64,000 nucleotides of DNA from Bacillus sp. FJAT-28004. Its GTDB lineage: Bacteria > Bacillota > Bacilli > Paenibacillales > Paenibacillaceae. Below, one piece after another: positions 17,769-26,949 of this stretch. Every line of letters begins with the position of its first letter. Position 1 is the first letter of the stretch. The position numbers and the translations under genes were made by a program. The notes under the pieces were generated by a model, which did not search any database, was not told the DNA's origin, and was given only the letters and a program-made list of their open reading frames with translations. The DNA lies in assembly GCF_001280845.1 (NCBI RefSeq), contig NZ_LGHP01000001.1, positions 3,789,330 to 3,853,329 on the forward strand, written 5' to 3'.

Positions 17769-18596
17769 TTGAAAAAGTTGAAACGGAGCTCGCGGTTGGT
17801 TGAGATGACCCAATACCTGTTAAGTCGACCCCACACGTTAATTTCACTGACAGCATTTGCTGATCGATATCAATCGGCAAAGTCTTCAATAAGTGAGGAC
17901 CTGGCGATCATTAAAGAAGTGTTTGAGGAAGAAGGTATCGGCGAGCTTCATACACTTGCAGGAGCAGCAGGCGGAGTAAGATATACGCCTAAGATGCAAG
18001 ATACGACGGCTCTTACCATTATGACAAGCATATGCCGCCAGTTAGAGCAGCCTGAAAGGGTTCTTCCCGGCGGTTATTTGTATATAACGGATATGTTAGG
18101 CCAACCAGAGCTTCTTGCGGATGTCGGCAGAATGTTTGCAACTGCGTTCGCAGACCGGAAGATCGATGTCATTATGACCGTTGAAACAAAAGGAATACCT
18201 CTAGCTTACGCAACTGCTGCGTGCTTGAATATTCCGGTTGTTATTGTGCGGCGAGACAATAAGGTAACTGAAGGCTCTGCAGTGAGTATCAACTATGTAT
18301 CCGGATCAACCAAACGTATTCAGACGATGTCATTAGCACGAAGAGCGCTTAAGGAGCAATCACGCGTTCTAATTATTGACGACTTTATGAAGGCTGGCGG
18401 AACGATCCAAGGTATGATGGATTTGCTGTTCGAATTCAAGGCTACCGTCGCAGGCGTTGGTGTATTTGTTGAGTCAGGCGAGGTGGAACTTGAGGAACGG
18501 CTTCTTGAGGATTATGTGTCGCTAGCTAAGCTTACAGCTGTTGATATGAAGACAAAGCAAACGACGGTTATTCCAGGGAACTATTTTAAAGGATAG
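17769..18596 (+). CDS. purR: Purine operon repressor PurR
   Basis: A 275-residue repressor with an N-terminal winged helix (about 1-75) and a PRT-type domain that binds PRPP. The PRPP loop is VLIIDDFMKAGGT, and VVIVRRDNKVTEGS and VSGSTKRIQTMSL are typical of PurR. High PRPP prevents DNA binding; with low PRPP it represses purine synthesis and uptake genes. The frame opens with an ATG at 17763, but GGTGGGGGGA ends one base before it; the TTG at 17769 is spaced better and gives an N-terminus like B. subtilis PurR. Inverted PurBoxes lie just upstream. Confidence 0.96.
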   Translation: MKKLKRSSRLVEMTQYLLSRPHTLISLTAFADRYQSAKSSISEDLAIIKEVFEEEGIGELHTLAGAAGGVRYTPKMQDTTALTIMTSICRQLEQPERVLPGGYLYITDMLGQPELLADVGRMFATAFADRKIDVIMTVETKGIPLAYATAACLNIPVVIVRRDNKVTEGSAVSINYVSGSTKRIQTMSLARRALKEQSRVLIIDDFMKAGGTIQGMMDLLFEFKATVAGVGVFVESGEVELEERLLEDYVSLAKLTAVDMKTKQTTVIPGNYFKG

Positions 18597-18647
18597 ATAC
18601 GTGTAAATGAAAGCTTATCACATCTTGTTAGGAAGGCTGGGACCATC

Positions 18648-19046
18648 ATGACAACAAAGCAACAAATGCAAGTGATTGCTACGGACAAAGCTCCTGCAGC
18701 AATCGGACCATATTCGCAAGCGATTAAACTCGGAGGATTATTGTTCACTTCAGGACAAATTCCACTCGATGCGGCTGGGCAGCTTGTTGATGGCGGCATT
18801 GAGGAACAAACGCATCAGGTGTTTCGAAATTTGGAGGCCGTGCTTGATGCTGCAGGTGCCAGCTTTCAGGATGTCGTAAAAGCGACCGTATTTATGAAAG
18901 ATATGAATCAATTTGCTACGGTAAATGGCATCTATTCATCTTATTTCGGAGAGCATAAACCGGCTCGATCGGCCGTTGAGGTCGCAAGGCTGCCAAAGGA
19001 TGTTCTTGTCGAAATAGAGGTCATTGCATCGACAATTGTCGAATGA
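18648..19046 (+). CDS. ridA: Enamine/imine deaminase RidA (YabJ)
   Basis: A 132-residue YjgF/YER057c/UK114 protein. It hydrolyses reactive enamines such as 2-aminoacrylate to release ammonia. IGPYSQAI (about 19-26), [10 protein letters not shown] and the substrate-binding Arg of [13 protein letters not shown] are all present. YabJ in B. subtilis is also linked to PurR and purine gene control and lies at the same place. The ATG follows AGGAAGG at good distance. Confidence 0.95.
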   Translation: MTTKQQMQVIATDKAPAAIGPYSQAIKLGGLLFTSGQIPLDAAGQLVDGGIEEQTHQVFRNLEAVLDAAGASFQDVVKATVFMKDMNQFATVNGIYSSYFGEHKPARSAVEVARLPKDVLVEIEVIASTIVE

Positions 19047-19111
19047 AAACGAAAAAGATTCAAATTAAAAAAAATATTTTAAATTGAGTATGATTTTACC
19101 AAAAATGTAGA

Positions 19112-19138
19112 AGGAATTGGCACAAAAACGTGGAAGTA
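19112..19138 (+). promoter_or_regulatory. Sigma-H-like promoter of spoVG
   Basis: AGGAATT at 19112-19118 and GTGGAAGTA at 19130-19138 resemble the -35 (AGGAWWT) and -10 (RNGAAT) elements of sigma-H promoters, with a close match in layout to the well-known B. subtilis spoVG promoter (AGGATTT, then GTGGAATTGATA). It lies about 40 bases upstream of the spoVG start. Confidence 0.7.
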
Positions 19139-19170
19139 TACACCAAGTCTCTCATAGACAAAGGTGGTGA

Positions 19171-19458
<288 letters not shown>

Positions 19459-19489
19459 GCACTGCATTTTATGTTTTTGGGGTTGATCG

Positions 19490-19522
19490 GAGAAGAGAGC
19501 CATGGCTCTCTTCTCTTTTTTT
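19490..19522 (+). terminator. Terminator after spoVG
   Basis: A perfect palindrome (GAGAAGAGAGC with GCTCTCTTCTC, loop CATG) is followed by seven T residues. Confidence 0.92.
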
Positions 19523-19622
19523 ACGGTAAAAGATTAATAGGCTTGTGTTAGCTGGCTGCTTATCTTTTTACGATGAAATGAAAGGATTTAAGCGGGGAAT
19601 GACAGACCGTAATTCCATACAC

Positions 19623-19651
19623 TTGGAAATCGAGCAACATATTCGTATAAT
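19623..19651 (+). promoter_or_regulatory. glmU promoter
   Basis: TTGGAA at 19623-19628 and TATAAT at 19646-19651 with a 17-base spacer. It lies 128 bases before glmU. The rest of the 321-base gap after spoVG holds only the spoVG terminator and no other recognised element. Confidence 0.65.
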
Positions 19652-19778
19652 GGAATAGGATATCCTTCTTAATTCAATGCGGCTTTCAGCGTGGGCTGAT
19701 GAAGATAGCACTGTGTTTTTACTATTCCAAAAGCTATACTAAAATAATAATTTATTGCAGGTCTAGGGGGTCTTTCAT

Positions 19779-21176
19779 TTGAAAGTTATGGCGATTGTGC
19801 TTGCTGCGGGACAGGGCAAGCGTATGAAATCGAAGTTATATAAGGTGTTACATCCAGTATGCGGCAAGCCGATGGTGGGCCATGTGCTTGATGTTGTGAA
19901 GGAAGCGGCTGCGGAGCGTGCAGTCGTTATAGTGGGCCACGGTGCAGAAAAGGTTAAATCGTATTTGGGCGATGGCGCTGAATACGTCTTGCAGGAGCAA
20001 CAGCTGGGTACTGGTCATGCGGTGCTGCAAGCGGAAGCGCTGCTCGGCGGAGAGAAGGGCACGACTATTGTTATTTGCGGTGATACTCCGCTTGTGCAAG
20101 CGTCGACGATTAAAGCGATGCTTGAGCTTCATCATTCGAGTGGAGCTGCTGCAACGGTGCTGACAGCTGCTTTTGAAGATCCTACCGGTTATGGCCGCGT
20201 AATTCGTGGTGAAGATGGAACGGTACAGCGCATTGTTGAACAGAAGGACTGCTCGGCTGAAGAAGCGGCTGCCAAAGAAATTAATACGGGTACGTATTGT
20301 TTCGACAATGAGAAGCTGTTCACTGCACTTTCCAAAGTAACGAGCAATAACGCACAGGGTGAATATTATTTGACAGATGTCATCGGAATATTCCGTGAAG
20401 CGGGTGAATCCGTTCAAGGCTACTGCACGACAGATGTGGCTGAAGCAATAGGTGTGAATGACCGCGTAGCGCTTGCTGAGGCAGAGCGTTTCATGCGGGA
20501 TCGGATTAACCGCAATCATCTGCTTGGCGGCGTCACTCTAATTGATGCGTCCTCCACTTATATTGAAGCAGGTGTTCAGATCGGGTCTGACACAGTCATA
20601 TACCCAGGGACAGTTCTTCGTGGATCAACAATTATCGGAGAAGATTGCATTATTGGTCCTCAAGCTGATATTGCGGACAGTACGATCGGCAATGGCGTAG
20701 CGATAAAATATTCCGTCGTTTCCGAATCCATTATCGGTGACACAAGCGCTGTAGGACCTTACGCTAATTTGCGTCCAGGCTCGAAGCTGGGCGTTGGCTG
20801 CAAGGTCGGCGACTTCGTGGAGTTAAAAAATGCATCGCTTGATGATGGCAGCAAGGTATCGCATCTAAGCTACGTTGGCGACGCCAAGGTCGGCAAAGAC
20901 GTTAATATCGGCTGCGGGGCAATAACGGTCAATTATGACGGTTACAATAAATTTGTAACGGAAATCGGTGACAATGCCTTTATCGGCAGCAACGTCAATT
21001 TGATTGCTCCTCTGAAAATTGGTGATGGAGCCTATGTCGTTGCCGGCTCTACGGTTACGCATGATGTGCCAGCTGGGGACCTTGCGATCGCACGTGAGCG
21101 TCAGGTGAACAAATCAGGTTATGCTGATAAAATCCGCGGTCGTGCCAAAGCAAAAAAAGAAAAGAAACAATCATAA
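19779..21176 (+). CDS. glmU: Bifunctional UDP-N-acetylglucosamine pyrophosphorylase / glucosamine-1-phosphate acetyltransferase
   Basis: A 465-residue enzyme making UDP-GlcNAc for peptidoglycan and teichoic acids. The N-terminal uridyltransferase domain carries the signature LAAGQGKRMKSK (about 8-19) and GDTPLVQ; the C-terminal half (from about residue 250) is a left-handed beta-helix of hexapeptide repeats with the acetyltransferase residues near GPYANLRPGS and HLSYVGDA. The start is TTG at 19779 with TAGGGGG 8 nt upstream. A strong terminator follows and prs, the usual next gene, is missing. Confidence 0.97.
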   Translation: MKVMAIVLAAGQGKRMKSKLYKVLHPVCGKPMVGHVLDVVKEAAAERAVVIVGHGAEKVKSYLGDGAEYVLQEQQLGTGHAVLQAEALLGGEKGTTIVICGDTPLVQASTIKAMLELHHSSGAAATVLTAAFEDPTGYGRVIRGEDGTVQRIVEQKDCSAEEAAAKEINTGTYCFDNEKLFTALSKVTSNNAQGEYYLTDVIGIFREAGESVQGYCTTDVAEAIGVNDRVALAEAERFMRDRINRNHLLGGVTLIDASSTYIEAGVQIGSDTVIYPGTVLRGSTIIGEDCIIGPQADIADSTIGNGVAIKYSVVSESIIGDTSAVGPYANLRPGSKLGVGCKVGDFVELKNASLDDGSKVSHLSYVGDAKVGKDVNIGCGAITVNYDGYNKFVTEIGDNAFIGSNVNLIAPLKIGDGAYVVAGSTVTHDVPAGDLAIARERQVNKSGYADKIRGRAKAKKEKKQS

Positions 21177-21203
21177 TACAAAATGGTTGATATATAGGAT
21201 AAA

Positions 21204-21252
21204 GGATGCAGTGACGAATTCAGAGGATGAATTCGTTGCTGCATCTTTTTTT
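21204..21252 (+). terminator. Terminator after glmU
   Basis: A long stem (GATGCAGTGACGAATTC with GAATTCGTTGCTGCATC, one G-U pair) has a loop of 7 nt and a run of seven T. It ends transcription before the gap in which prs would be expected. Confidence 0.92.
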
Positions 21253-21401
21253 GCATTTTTATTTGTCTGAGCTTCTGAGTCCATTCTTGCAGCTTAGCTT
21301 AACAATTGAGAGAAGCTGAATGGGCTCTCGAGAAGCTAGAGTCTAAATTAATCTTTTTAAAGTTTAATTTTTGGCTGAGGTGGGTAAGTTATAGGGAAAT
21401 C

Positions 21402-21513
21402 ACATGCGAAGCAGGTTCTTGCTTCACAAAACTAAGCGAATGCTTACGAAGCAAGTTTTTGCTTCACAAAAACTAAGCGAATGCTTACGAAGTAAGTTTT
21501 GCTTCACAAAACT
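21402..21513 (+). repeat. Tandem 40-41 nt hairpin units before rplY
   Basis: Three units in tandem. The first is degenerate (from about 21402); units two and three (21434-21474 and 21475-21513) each read AAGCGAATGCTTACGAAG, then a hairpin. The hairpin stem is AGTTTTTG/CAAAAACT in unit two and AGTTTTG/CAAAACT (21495-21513) in unit three, loop CTTCA, so an inserted T is matched by an inserted A. The last hairpin ends 3 bases before the AGGAGG of rplY. Related units precede yabR and the vWA gene. The remaining bases from 21253 to 21401 show nothing recognisable. Confidence 0.85.
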
Positions 21514-21530
21514 TTTAGGAGGTAATCAAT

Positions 21531-22181
21531 ATGGCGATAGCTATGAACGCGGATCAACGAACTGGCACGACGAAAGGTGAGTTGCGCCAATTGCGGCTCC
21601 AAGGGAAGATTCCGGGTGTTATTTATGGAAAACAGTTGAGCGATGCGGCGCAGGTAACGGTGGATAGTAAGGAACTGCAGGCTTTGCTGCGTTCTCAGCC
21701 GAATGCGGTGCTTGAAATTAATATTCCGTCCCATGGAAAAACCTCCGTTATGGTCGCAGAGGTTCAACGTGATTCTCTGAGTAGACAAGTGCTGCACGTT
21801 GATTTCCATCAAATCAATATGAACGAGAATGTCCGGGCGAATGTTCGCATTCATGCAGAAGGCGATTCCCAAGGTGTGCGCGAGGGCGGTATCTTGCAGT
21901 TGATTTTGCATGAGCTTGAAGTGCAATGTCTGCCGGGTAATATCCCTGATGCAGTAACAGTCGATATATCTACACTAGAAATAGGCGGCAGCATACTCGT
22001 AAGCGATTTGAAGCTGCCAAGCGGCGTTGAATTACTTGCTGAGCCTGAGCAGGTAGTCGCGACGATACTTGCACCGCAAAAAGAGCTTACAGAGGAAGAA
22101 GCTGCGGCTGCGGCGGTGGAGCTTACAGAGGCGGAGTCACGCTCCAAGGAAGCGCAGCTTGAAGGCGTTAAGAGCCTCTAG
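21531..22181 (+). CDS. rplY: 50S ribosomal protein L25 / general stress protein Ctc
   Basis: A 216-residue protein of the long L25/TL5/Ctc type. The N-terminal 5S rRNA-binding beta-barrel (about 1-95, with LRLQGKIPGVIYG) is followed by the TL5 beta domain and a Glu/Ala-rich C-terminal tail. In B. subtilis Ctc is induced by sigma-B and binds ribosomes under stress. AGGAGG at 21517-21522 gives a strong ribosome binding site, directly after the hairpin repeat. It precedes pth, as in B. subtilis, but prs is not upstream. Confidence 0.95.
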   Translation: MAIAMNADQRTGTTKGELRQLRLQGKIPGVIYGKQLSDAAQVTVDSKELQALLRSQPNAVLEINIPSHGKTSVMVAEVQRDSLSRQVLHVDFHQINMNENVRANVRIHAEGDSQGVREGGILQLILHELEVQCLPGNIPDAVTVDISTLEIGGSILVSDLKLPSGVELLAEPEQVVATILAPQKELTEEEAAAAAVELTEAESRSKEAQLEGVKSL

Positions 22182-22240
22182 TTTTTTATATATATGATTG
22201 TATAAGTTATCGTTTATACAAAGCAGTATAGAGCTTTATC

Positions 22241-22281
22241 AGGCGCCGTCCTTATCTAGGGCGGCGTTGTTTGCTTTTTTG
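22241..22281 (+). terminator. Terminator after rplY
   Basis: GCGCCGTCC and GGGCGGCGT form a stem with loop TTATCTA or similar; a T-rich tract with TTTTTT follows after 10 bases. Placement is good, the tail is interrupted. Confidence 0.65.
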
Positions 22282-22386
22282 GGATAACAGGTATTTCAGC
22301 ACGGGCTTACTGCCGCAGGGAAGCTTCTGATGTTTACGCTTGTAATAGATTATGTTACATTTGTCCGTAAAGGAGTGGAGTGAGCA

Positions 22387-22947
22387 ATGAAGTGGATTGC
22401 AGGACTTGGTAATCCTGGTGCTGCTTATCAAGGAACCCGGCATAATGTCGGATTTATGGTCGTTGATGAGCTTGCGAGGCGCTGGGGAATTAATGTAACG
22501 CAAAATAAATGTAAGGCATTAATCGGAGAAGGCAACGTACAAGGCACAAAAGTTGTCCTTATTAAGCCGATGACATATATGAATTTGTCTGGAGAGTCCG
22601 TACGTTCATTTTTGGATTATTTTAAAGCTGAGGTACAGGACGGTGTAATCGTTTATGATGACCTGGATACCGAGATTGGCAAGCTTCGGCTTCGCTATCA
22701 AGGCAGTGCGGGAGGTCATAATGGAATCAAATCCTTGATTCAGCATTTGGGCACGCAGACGTTCGATCGCGTCCGGATGGGCATCTCACGCCCGCAGCCA
22801 GGCATGAACATTGCTGACTATGTGCTGTCTACGTTTCCGAAGAGTGAGCATGATAAATTGTCAGCTATGATTGCTGATGCATGCGATGCCATTGAGTTCA
22901 GATTGAAGGCGCCATTCGAAGAGACAATGGCAAAGTTTAACCGATAA
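22387..22947 (+). CDS. pth: Peptidyl-tRNA hydrolase
   Basis: A 186-residue enzyme that releases the peptide from dropped-off peptidyl-tRNA. The catalytic His lies in GTRHNVGFMV (about residue 20); KPMTYMNLSGES and YDDLDTEIGKLRLR...GSAGGHNGIKS carry the other conserved residues. The gene is spoVC in older B. subtilis naming. The ATG has AAGGAGTGGAG upstream. Confidence 0.97.
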   Translation: MKWIAGLGNPGAAYQGTRHNVGFMVVDELARRWGINVTQNKCKALIGEGNVQGTKVVLIKPMTYMNLSGESVRSFLDYFKAEVQDGVIVYDDLDTEIGKLRLRYQGSAGGHNGIKSLIQHLGTQTFDRVRMGISRPQPGMNIADYVLSTFPKSEHDKLSAMIADACDAIEFRLKAPFEETMAKFNR

Positions 22948-23010
22948 TCTGTTAGAAAATGATTATGAGGGCATACTGAAGGATATAACTACCCTTCAGG
23001 AGGCATACAT

Positions 23011-23241
23011 ATGGCAGTAAACTATATTTGTCGGCATTGCAGAACATCGATAGGGTCGCTAAGCGGATCAGACATTACGGAGCACCAATTGGGCTTCCAT
23101 TTCTTGACCCCCGAAGAACGCAGCGATATAATAGCGTATGACCCAAATGGGGATGTAACGGTAAAAGTAGTTTGCGATTATTGCCGCGAGGCGATTGACG
23201 CGAACCCAGAGCTTCATTTGGTAGCTAATCCTCTTCAATGA
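23011..23241 (+). CDS. fin: Anti-sigma-F factor Fin (YabK)
   Basis: A 76-residue protein with two cysteine pairs, CRHC (about 8-11) and CDYC (about 57-60), forming a zinc-binding fold. In B. subtilis Fin is made in the forespore under sigma-F and sigma-G and shuts off sigma-F to favour sigma-G. The place between pth and mfd equals that of yabK. TCAGGAGG lies upstream of the ATG. The window thus holds two sporulation sigma-factor inhibitors with paired Cys, Gin and Fin. Confidence 0.95.
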   Translation: MAVNYICRHCRTSIGSLSGSDITEHQLGFHFLTPEERSDIIAYDPNGDVTVKVVCDYCREAIDANPELHLVANPLQ

Positions 23242-23257
23242 CGGAAAGTGAATAGTA

Positions 23258-23290
23258 TGAGCCTTAGCGGATGGCTGAGGCTTATTTTCA
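23258..23290 (+). terminator. Weak terminator after fin
   Basis: AGCCTTAGC and GGCTGAGGCT pair around a short loop and are followed by TATTTTCA. The tail is short, so read-through into mfd is likely. Confidence 0.5.
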
Positions 23291-23350
23291 ATGTACAGGG
23301 AGCGATCGTATCACTCTCCGATTGCGTAAAGAAACGGGGTGTCGCAAAAG

Positions 23351-26300
23351 TTGAAAGCTTTAATTAATGCTTTTGCCGCGGATACGGACGTTCAGTCCGT
23401 TATATCCGGTATTCGTAAAGGTATGCGTGAACAGATGATATCTGGTCTCGCAGGCTCTTCCAGGCAAGTGCTCATCGCAGCTCTGCAGGAAAATGTAGAA
23501 CGTCCGATGCTTGTTGTGACGCATAACATGTTCTCTGCGCAGAAGATTGCAGAGGACTTGCAGGAATGTCTTTCACCAGAAAGTGTATTATTATATCCCG
23601 CCAATGAGCTAGTAGCTGCAGAAGCGGCGATCTCGAGTCCTGAGACGCTTGCGCAGCGAATGGATGTGCTGATCAAGCTGTCCAAAGGCTATCGCGGGAT
23701 TGTTGTCGTGCCCTTCTCTGGGGTTCGGCGTTATTTGCCTATAAGCAGTGTCATGGCTGAAGCGCAGGTGGCGGTTCATGTTGGTCAATCGTTGCCGATT
23801 GATGCTTTTCTGCGCCAGATGACTGCTCTAGGTTATACGAGAGCTGACCGAGTAGAATTGCGCGGCGATATGAGCGTGCGCGGCGGGATTGTCGATTTCT
23901 ATCCTCTAACGGCTTCACAAGCGTACCGGATCGAATGGTTTGGCGATGATGTTGATTCCATACGTGCCTTTGATCCAGCAGATCAACGTTCTTTGGACCG
24001 TTTGGAATCCTATGTGGTTCCGCCTTGCCAAGAACTGCTCGCAGACGGGCATCGCATGGAGGTCGCTGCTAATCATGCGCAGCGGTTGCTAGAGAAGCAG
24101 CTCGACAAGATGACGGATCGCACGGCCAAGGAACGACTTCGCTCGGAGATGGGCGGAGAGATTGAAAGGCTGCGCGAGCATGTTTATTTTCCAGAAATTT
24201 ATAAATATATTTCGTTGTTATATCCTGAGCGTCAAACGATTCTTGACTATATGCCAGAAGACACACTGCTCATACTAGACGAGCCGACGCGTTTAATAGA
24301 GACAGCTAAGCAGCTGGAGCGGGACGAAGCAGAATGGTCCATGCATTTGCTGCAGAACGGTAAGTCGCTGCAAGGCCTTGTACTGGCTCGCGATACAGAA
24401 GAGATTTTGCATCATCGTCCGTTCCCAACATTGTTCCTGTCCTTATTCTTAAGGCAAATACCGCATTCACAGCCACAAAATATATTGAACATGACGAGCC
24501 GCTCGATGCAAAATTTTCATGGTCAAATGAATGTGCTGAAGGCAGAGATGGAACGTTGGCGCAAGACGGGTGCGACGGTAATGATGCTGGCTGGCAACTC
24601 GGAGCGCATGGAGCGCATGCGCCGAGTTCTTGACGACTATAGCATTGAGATGCCTACTCTGCTAGAGGGGAATTTGCAGTCCGGATTTGAGCTGCCTTCT
24701 TCTCATCTTGTTGTGATTACTGAAGGCGAGATGTTCTCGCAAAAGCAGCGCAAAGCGCGGAAAATGGATAAAAAAGTAGACAATGCCGAGCGTATCAAGA
24801 GTTATACGGAGCTCAAGGTCGGCGATTATGTCGTTCACCATAATCATGGTATAGGTAAGTATGTAGGTATCGGTACGCTTGAAATAGCCGGGATTCATAA
24901 AGATTATTTGCATATTCTCTATGCCGGCGGCGATAAGTTGTCTGTTCCGATCGAGCAAGTGGATATGATTCAGAAGTATGTCGGCAATGAAGACAGAGAA
25001 CCCAAGGTCAATAAACTTGGAGGCAGTGAATGGACGCGGGCGAAGAGCAAGGTAAAAGCATCCGTTCAGGATATTGCCGATGACTTGATCAAGCTATATG
25101 CAGCGCGGCAGACGGCACCAGGATACGCTTTCGGACAAGATACCTCGTATCAGAATGAGTTTGAAGCGATGTTCCCGTATGACGAGACGCGTGATCAGCT
25201 TAGAGCAATCGAAGAGATTAAGAAGGACATGGAGAAGAGCCAGCCGATGGATCGGCTGTTATGCGGAGACGTCGGTTATGGAAAAACCGAGGTTGCCATT
25301 CGTGCTGCCTTCAAATCAGCAATGGACAGCAAACAGGTAGCGGTGCTTGTACCAACGACTATTTTGGCGCAGCAGCATTATGAGACTTTCCGTGAGCGTT
25401 TTGCGGGTTATCCAATTAACGTGCAGGTACTTAGCCGTTTCCGTTCTCGCAAGGAACAGAATGAAACGATGAAGGGATTGAAGGCGGGAACGGTAGATGT
25501 GGTTATTGGTACGCATCGACTGCTGTCGCAGGATATAATTTTCAAATCGCTCGGTCTGCTGATCGTGGATGAGGAACAGCGCTTTGGCGTGTCGCATAAG
25601 GAAAAGCTGAAGAAGCTTAAAACGAATGTCGACGTGCTTACGTTGACTGCTACTCCGATTCCAAGAACGCTTCATATGTCGATGCTTGGCGTGCGGGACT
25701 TATCGGTTATTGAAACGCCGCCGGAGAATCGGTTCCCTGTGCAAACGTATGTGGTGGAATATAGCCCGTCCCTCGTGCGGGAGTCGATAGAGCGCGAGCT
25801 GGCACGCGGAGGCCAGGTCTATTACTTGTATAATCGGGTTCAAGGCATCTACCAAATGGCGGAGCAGATCAATGCGCTTGTACCGGGTGCTAGAGTTGCG
25901 GTCGGTCACGGGCAAATGTCGGAGCAGGAACTAGAGAAGACTATTCTCGATTTCCTTGATGGAGAATCAGATGTTCTGGTAAGTACCAGCATTATTGAGA
26001 CTGGCGTTGATATTCCGAACGTTAATACGCTCATTGTGCATGATGCTGATAAAATGGGGCTCTCGCAGCTCTATCAGCTGCGCGGCCGAGTCGGGCGTTC
26101 GAATCGCATTGCATACGCTTATTTTACGTATCAACGGGATAAAGTGCTTACGGAGGTTGCGGAGAAACGTCTGCAATCCATCAAAGAATTTACTGAGCTC
26201 GGCTCAGGCTTCAAAATCGCGATGCGCGATCTTTCGATTCGAGGAGCGGGCAACTTGCTTGGAGCTGAGCAGCATGGCTTTATTGCTTCGGTAGGCTTCG

Positions 26301-26878
26301 ACATGTATTCGCAAATGCTTGCCGATGAGATAGCGAAGCGTAAAGCGGAGATGAGCGGCGAAGAAATCAAAGAAGAAAAGCCTGTTAGCATGCTTATTGA
26401 TATTAGCATCGATGCTTATTTGCCTTCCGATTACATTTATGACAGCATCCAAAAAATTGAGATTTATAAAAAGGTGGCTGCTATTCGAACGTTTGAAGAA
26501 GCGGATGATGTAATCGATGAGCTTGTGGATCGTTTTGGCGATTTACCGCAAGCGGTAAGCAATCTGCTAGCAGTGGCTAGATTAAAAGTATATGGCACGA
26601 TGTACGGTATTGAGCAGCTCAGTGGCAAAGGTGATGATCTGCTGCTTCGTTACGCAGCTAGCGAGAAGCGGAGAATTGACCGTAAGAAGGTGGACCAGCT
26701 TTGTCTGAAGCATGAAAACCGTTTTAAGCAGGGAAGCGAGCAAGAGCCAAACCCAAGTATTTTGCTGCGTGGCAAGGGATTGAATATGGAGCAGAAAATT
26801 CATATGATTGAACAATTTTTGCAAGCGTACAAGGATGTTCTCCTTTATAAAGACGAATTGCAAGATGCGACACCATAG
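23351..26878 (+). CDS. mfd: Transcription-repair coupling factor Mfd
   Basis: A 1175-residue ATP-driven translocase that removes stalled RNA polymerase at lesions and recruits UvrA. In order: a UvrB-like N-terminal region, the RNA polymerase interaction domain around residues 490-555 (ELKVGDYVVHHNHGIG), the RecG-like helicase motor with Walker A GDVGYGKTEVA and box DEEQRFG, and the C-terminal TRCF domain. The frame opens with a GTG at 23339, but the TTG at 23351 aligns with the start of B. subtilis Mfd and is spaced better from GGGGTG. Confidence 0.97.
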   Translation: MKALINAFAADTDVQSVISGIRKGMREQMISGLAGSSRQVLIAALQENVERPMLVVTHNMFSAQKIAEDLQECLSPESVLLYPANELVAAEAAISSPETLAQRMDVLIKLSKGYRGIVVVPFSGVRRYLPISSVMAEAQVAVHVGQSLPIDAFLRQMTALGYTRADRVELRGDMSVRGGIVDFYPLTASQAYRIEWFGDDVDSIRAFDPADQRSLDRLESYVVPPCQELLADGHRMEVAANHAQRLLEKQLDKMTDRTAKERLRSEMGGEIERLREHVYFPEIYKYISLLYPERQTILDYMPEDTLLILDEPTRLIETAKQLERDEAEWSMHLLQNGKSLQGLVLARDTEEILHHRPFPTLFLSLFLRQIPHSQPQNILNMTSRSMQNFHGQMNVLKAEMERWRKTGATVMMLAGNSERMERMRRVLDDYSIEMPTLLEGNLQSGFELPSSHLVVITEGEMFSQKQRKARKMDKKVDNAERIKSYTELKVGDYVVHHNHGIGKYVGIGTLEIAGIHKDYLHILYAGGDKLSVPIEQVDMIQKYVGNEDREPKVNKLGGSEWTRAKSKVKASVQDIADDLIKLYAARQTAPGYAFGQDTSYQNEFEAMFPYDETRDQLRAIEEIKKDMEKSQPMDRLLCGDVGYGKTEVAIRAAFKSAMDSKQVAVLVPTTILAQQHYETFRERFAGYPINVQVLSRFRSRKEQNETMKGLKAGTVDVVIGTHRLLSQDIIFKSLGLLIVDEEQRFGVSHKEKLKKLKTNVDVLTLTATPIPRTLHMSMLGVRDLSVIETPPENRFPVQTYVVEYSPSLVRESIERELARGGQVYYLYNRVQGIYQMAEQINALVPGARVAVGHGQMSEQELEKTILDFLDGESDVLVSTSIIETGVDIPNVNTLIVHDADKMGLSQLYQLRGRVGRSNRIAYAYFTYQRDKVLTEVAEKRLQSIKEFTELGSGFKIAMRDLSIRGAGNLLGAEQHGFIASVGFDMYSQMLADEIAKRKAEMSGEEIKEEKPVSMLIDISIDAYLPSDYIYDSIQKIEIYKKVAAIRTFEEADDVIDELVDRFGDLPQAVSNLLAVARLKVYGTMYGIEQLSGKGDDLLLRYAASEKRRIDRKKVDQLCLKHENRFKQGSEQEPNPSILLRGKGLNMEQKIHMIEQFLQAYKDVLLYKDELQDATP

Positions 26879-26949
26879 ACAAGATTCGCTTTATACGCCC
26901 CTTTTCTGATACAATATTAACAAGTTCTCAATATGAAAGGGGATTCAAC

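Noticed and set aside
19037..19045. Spo0A-type 7-mer at the end of ridA
   Set aside because: It lies in the last codons of ridA and is single; spoVG control elsewhere is by AbrB and sigma-H, so chance is more likely.
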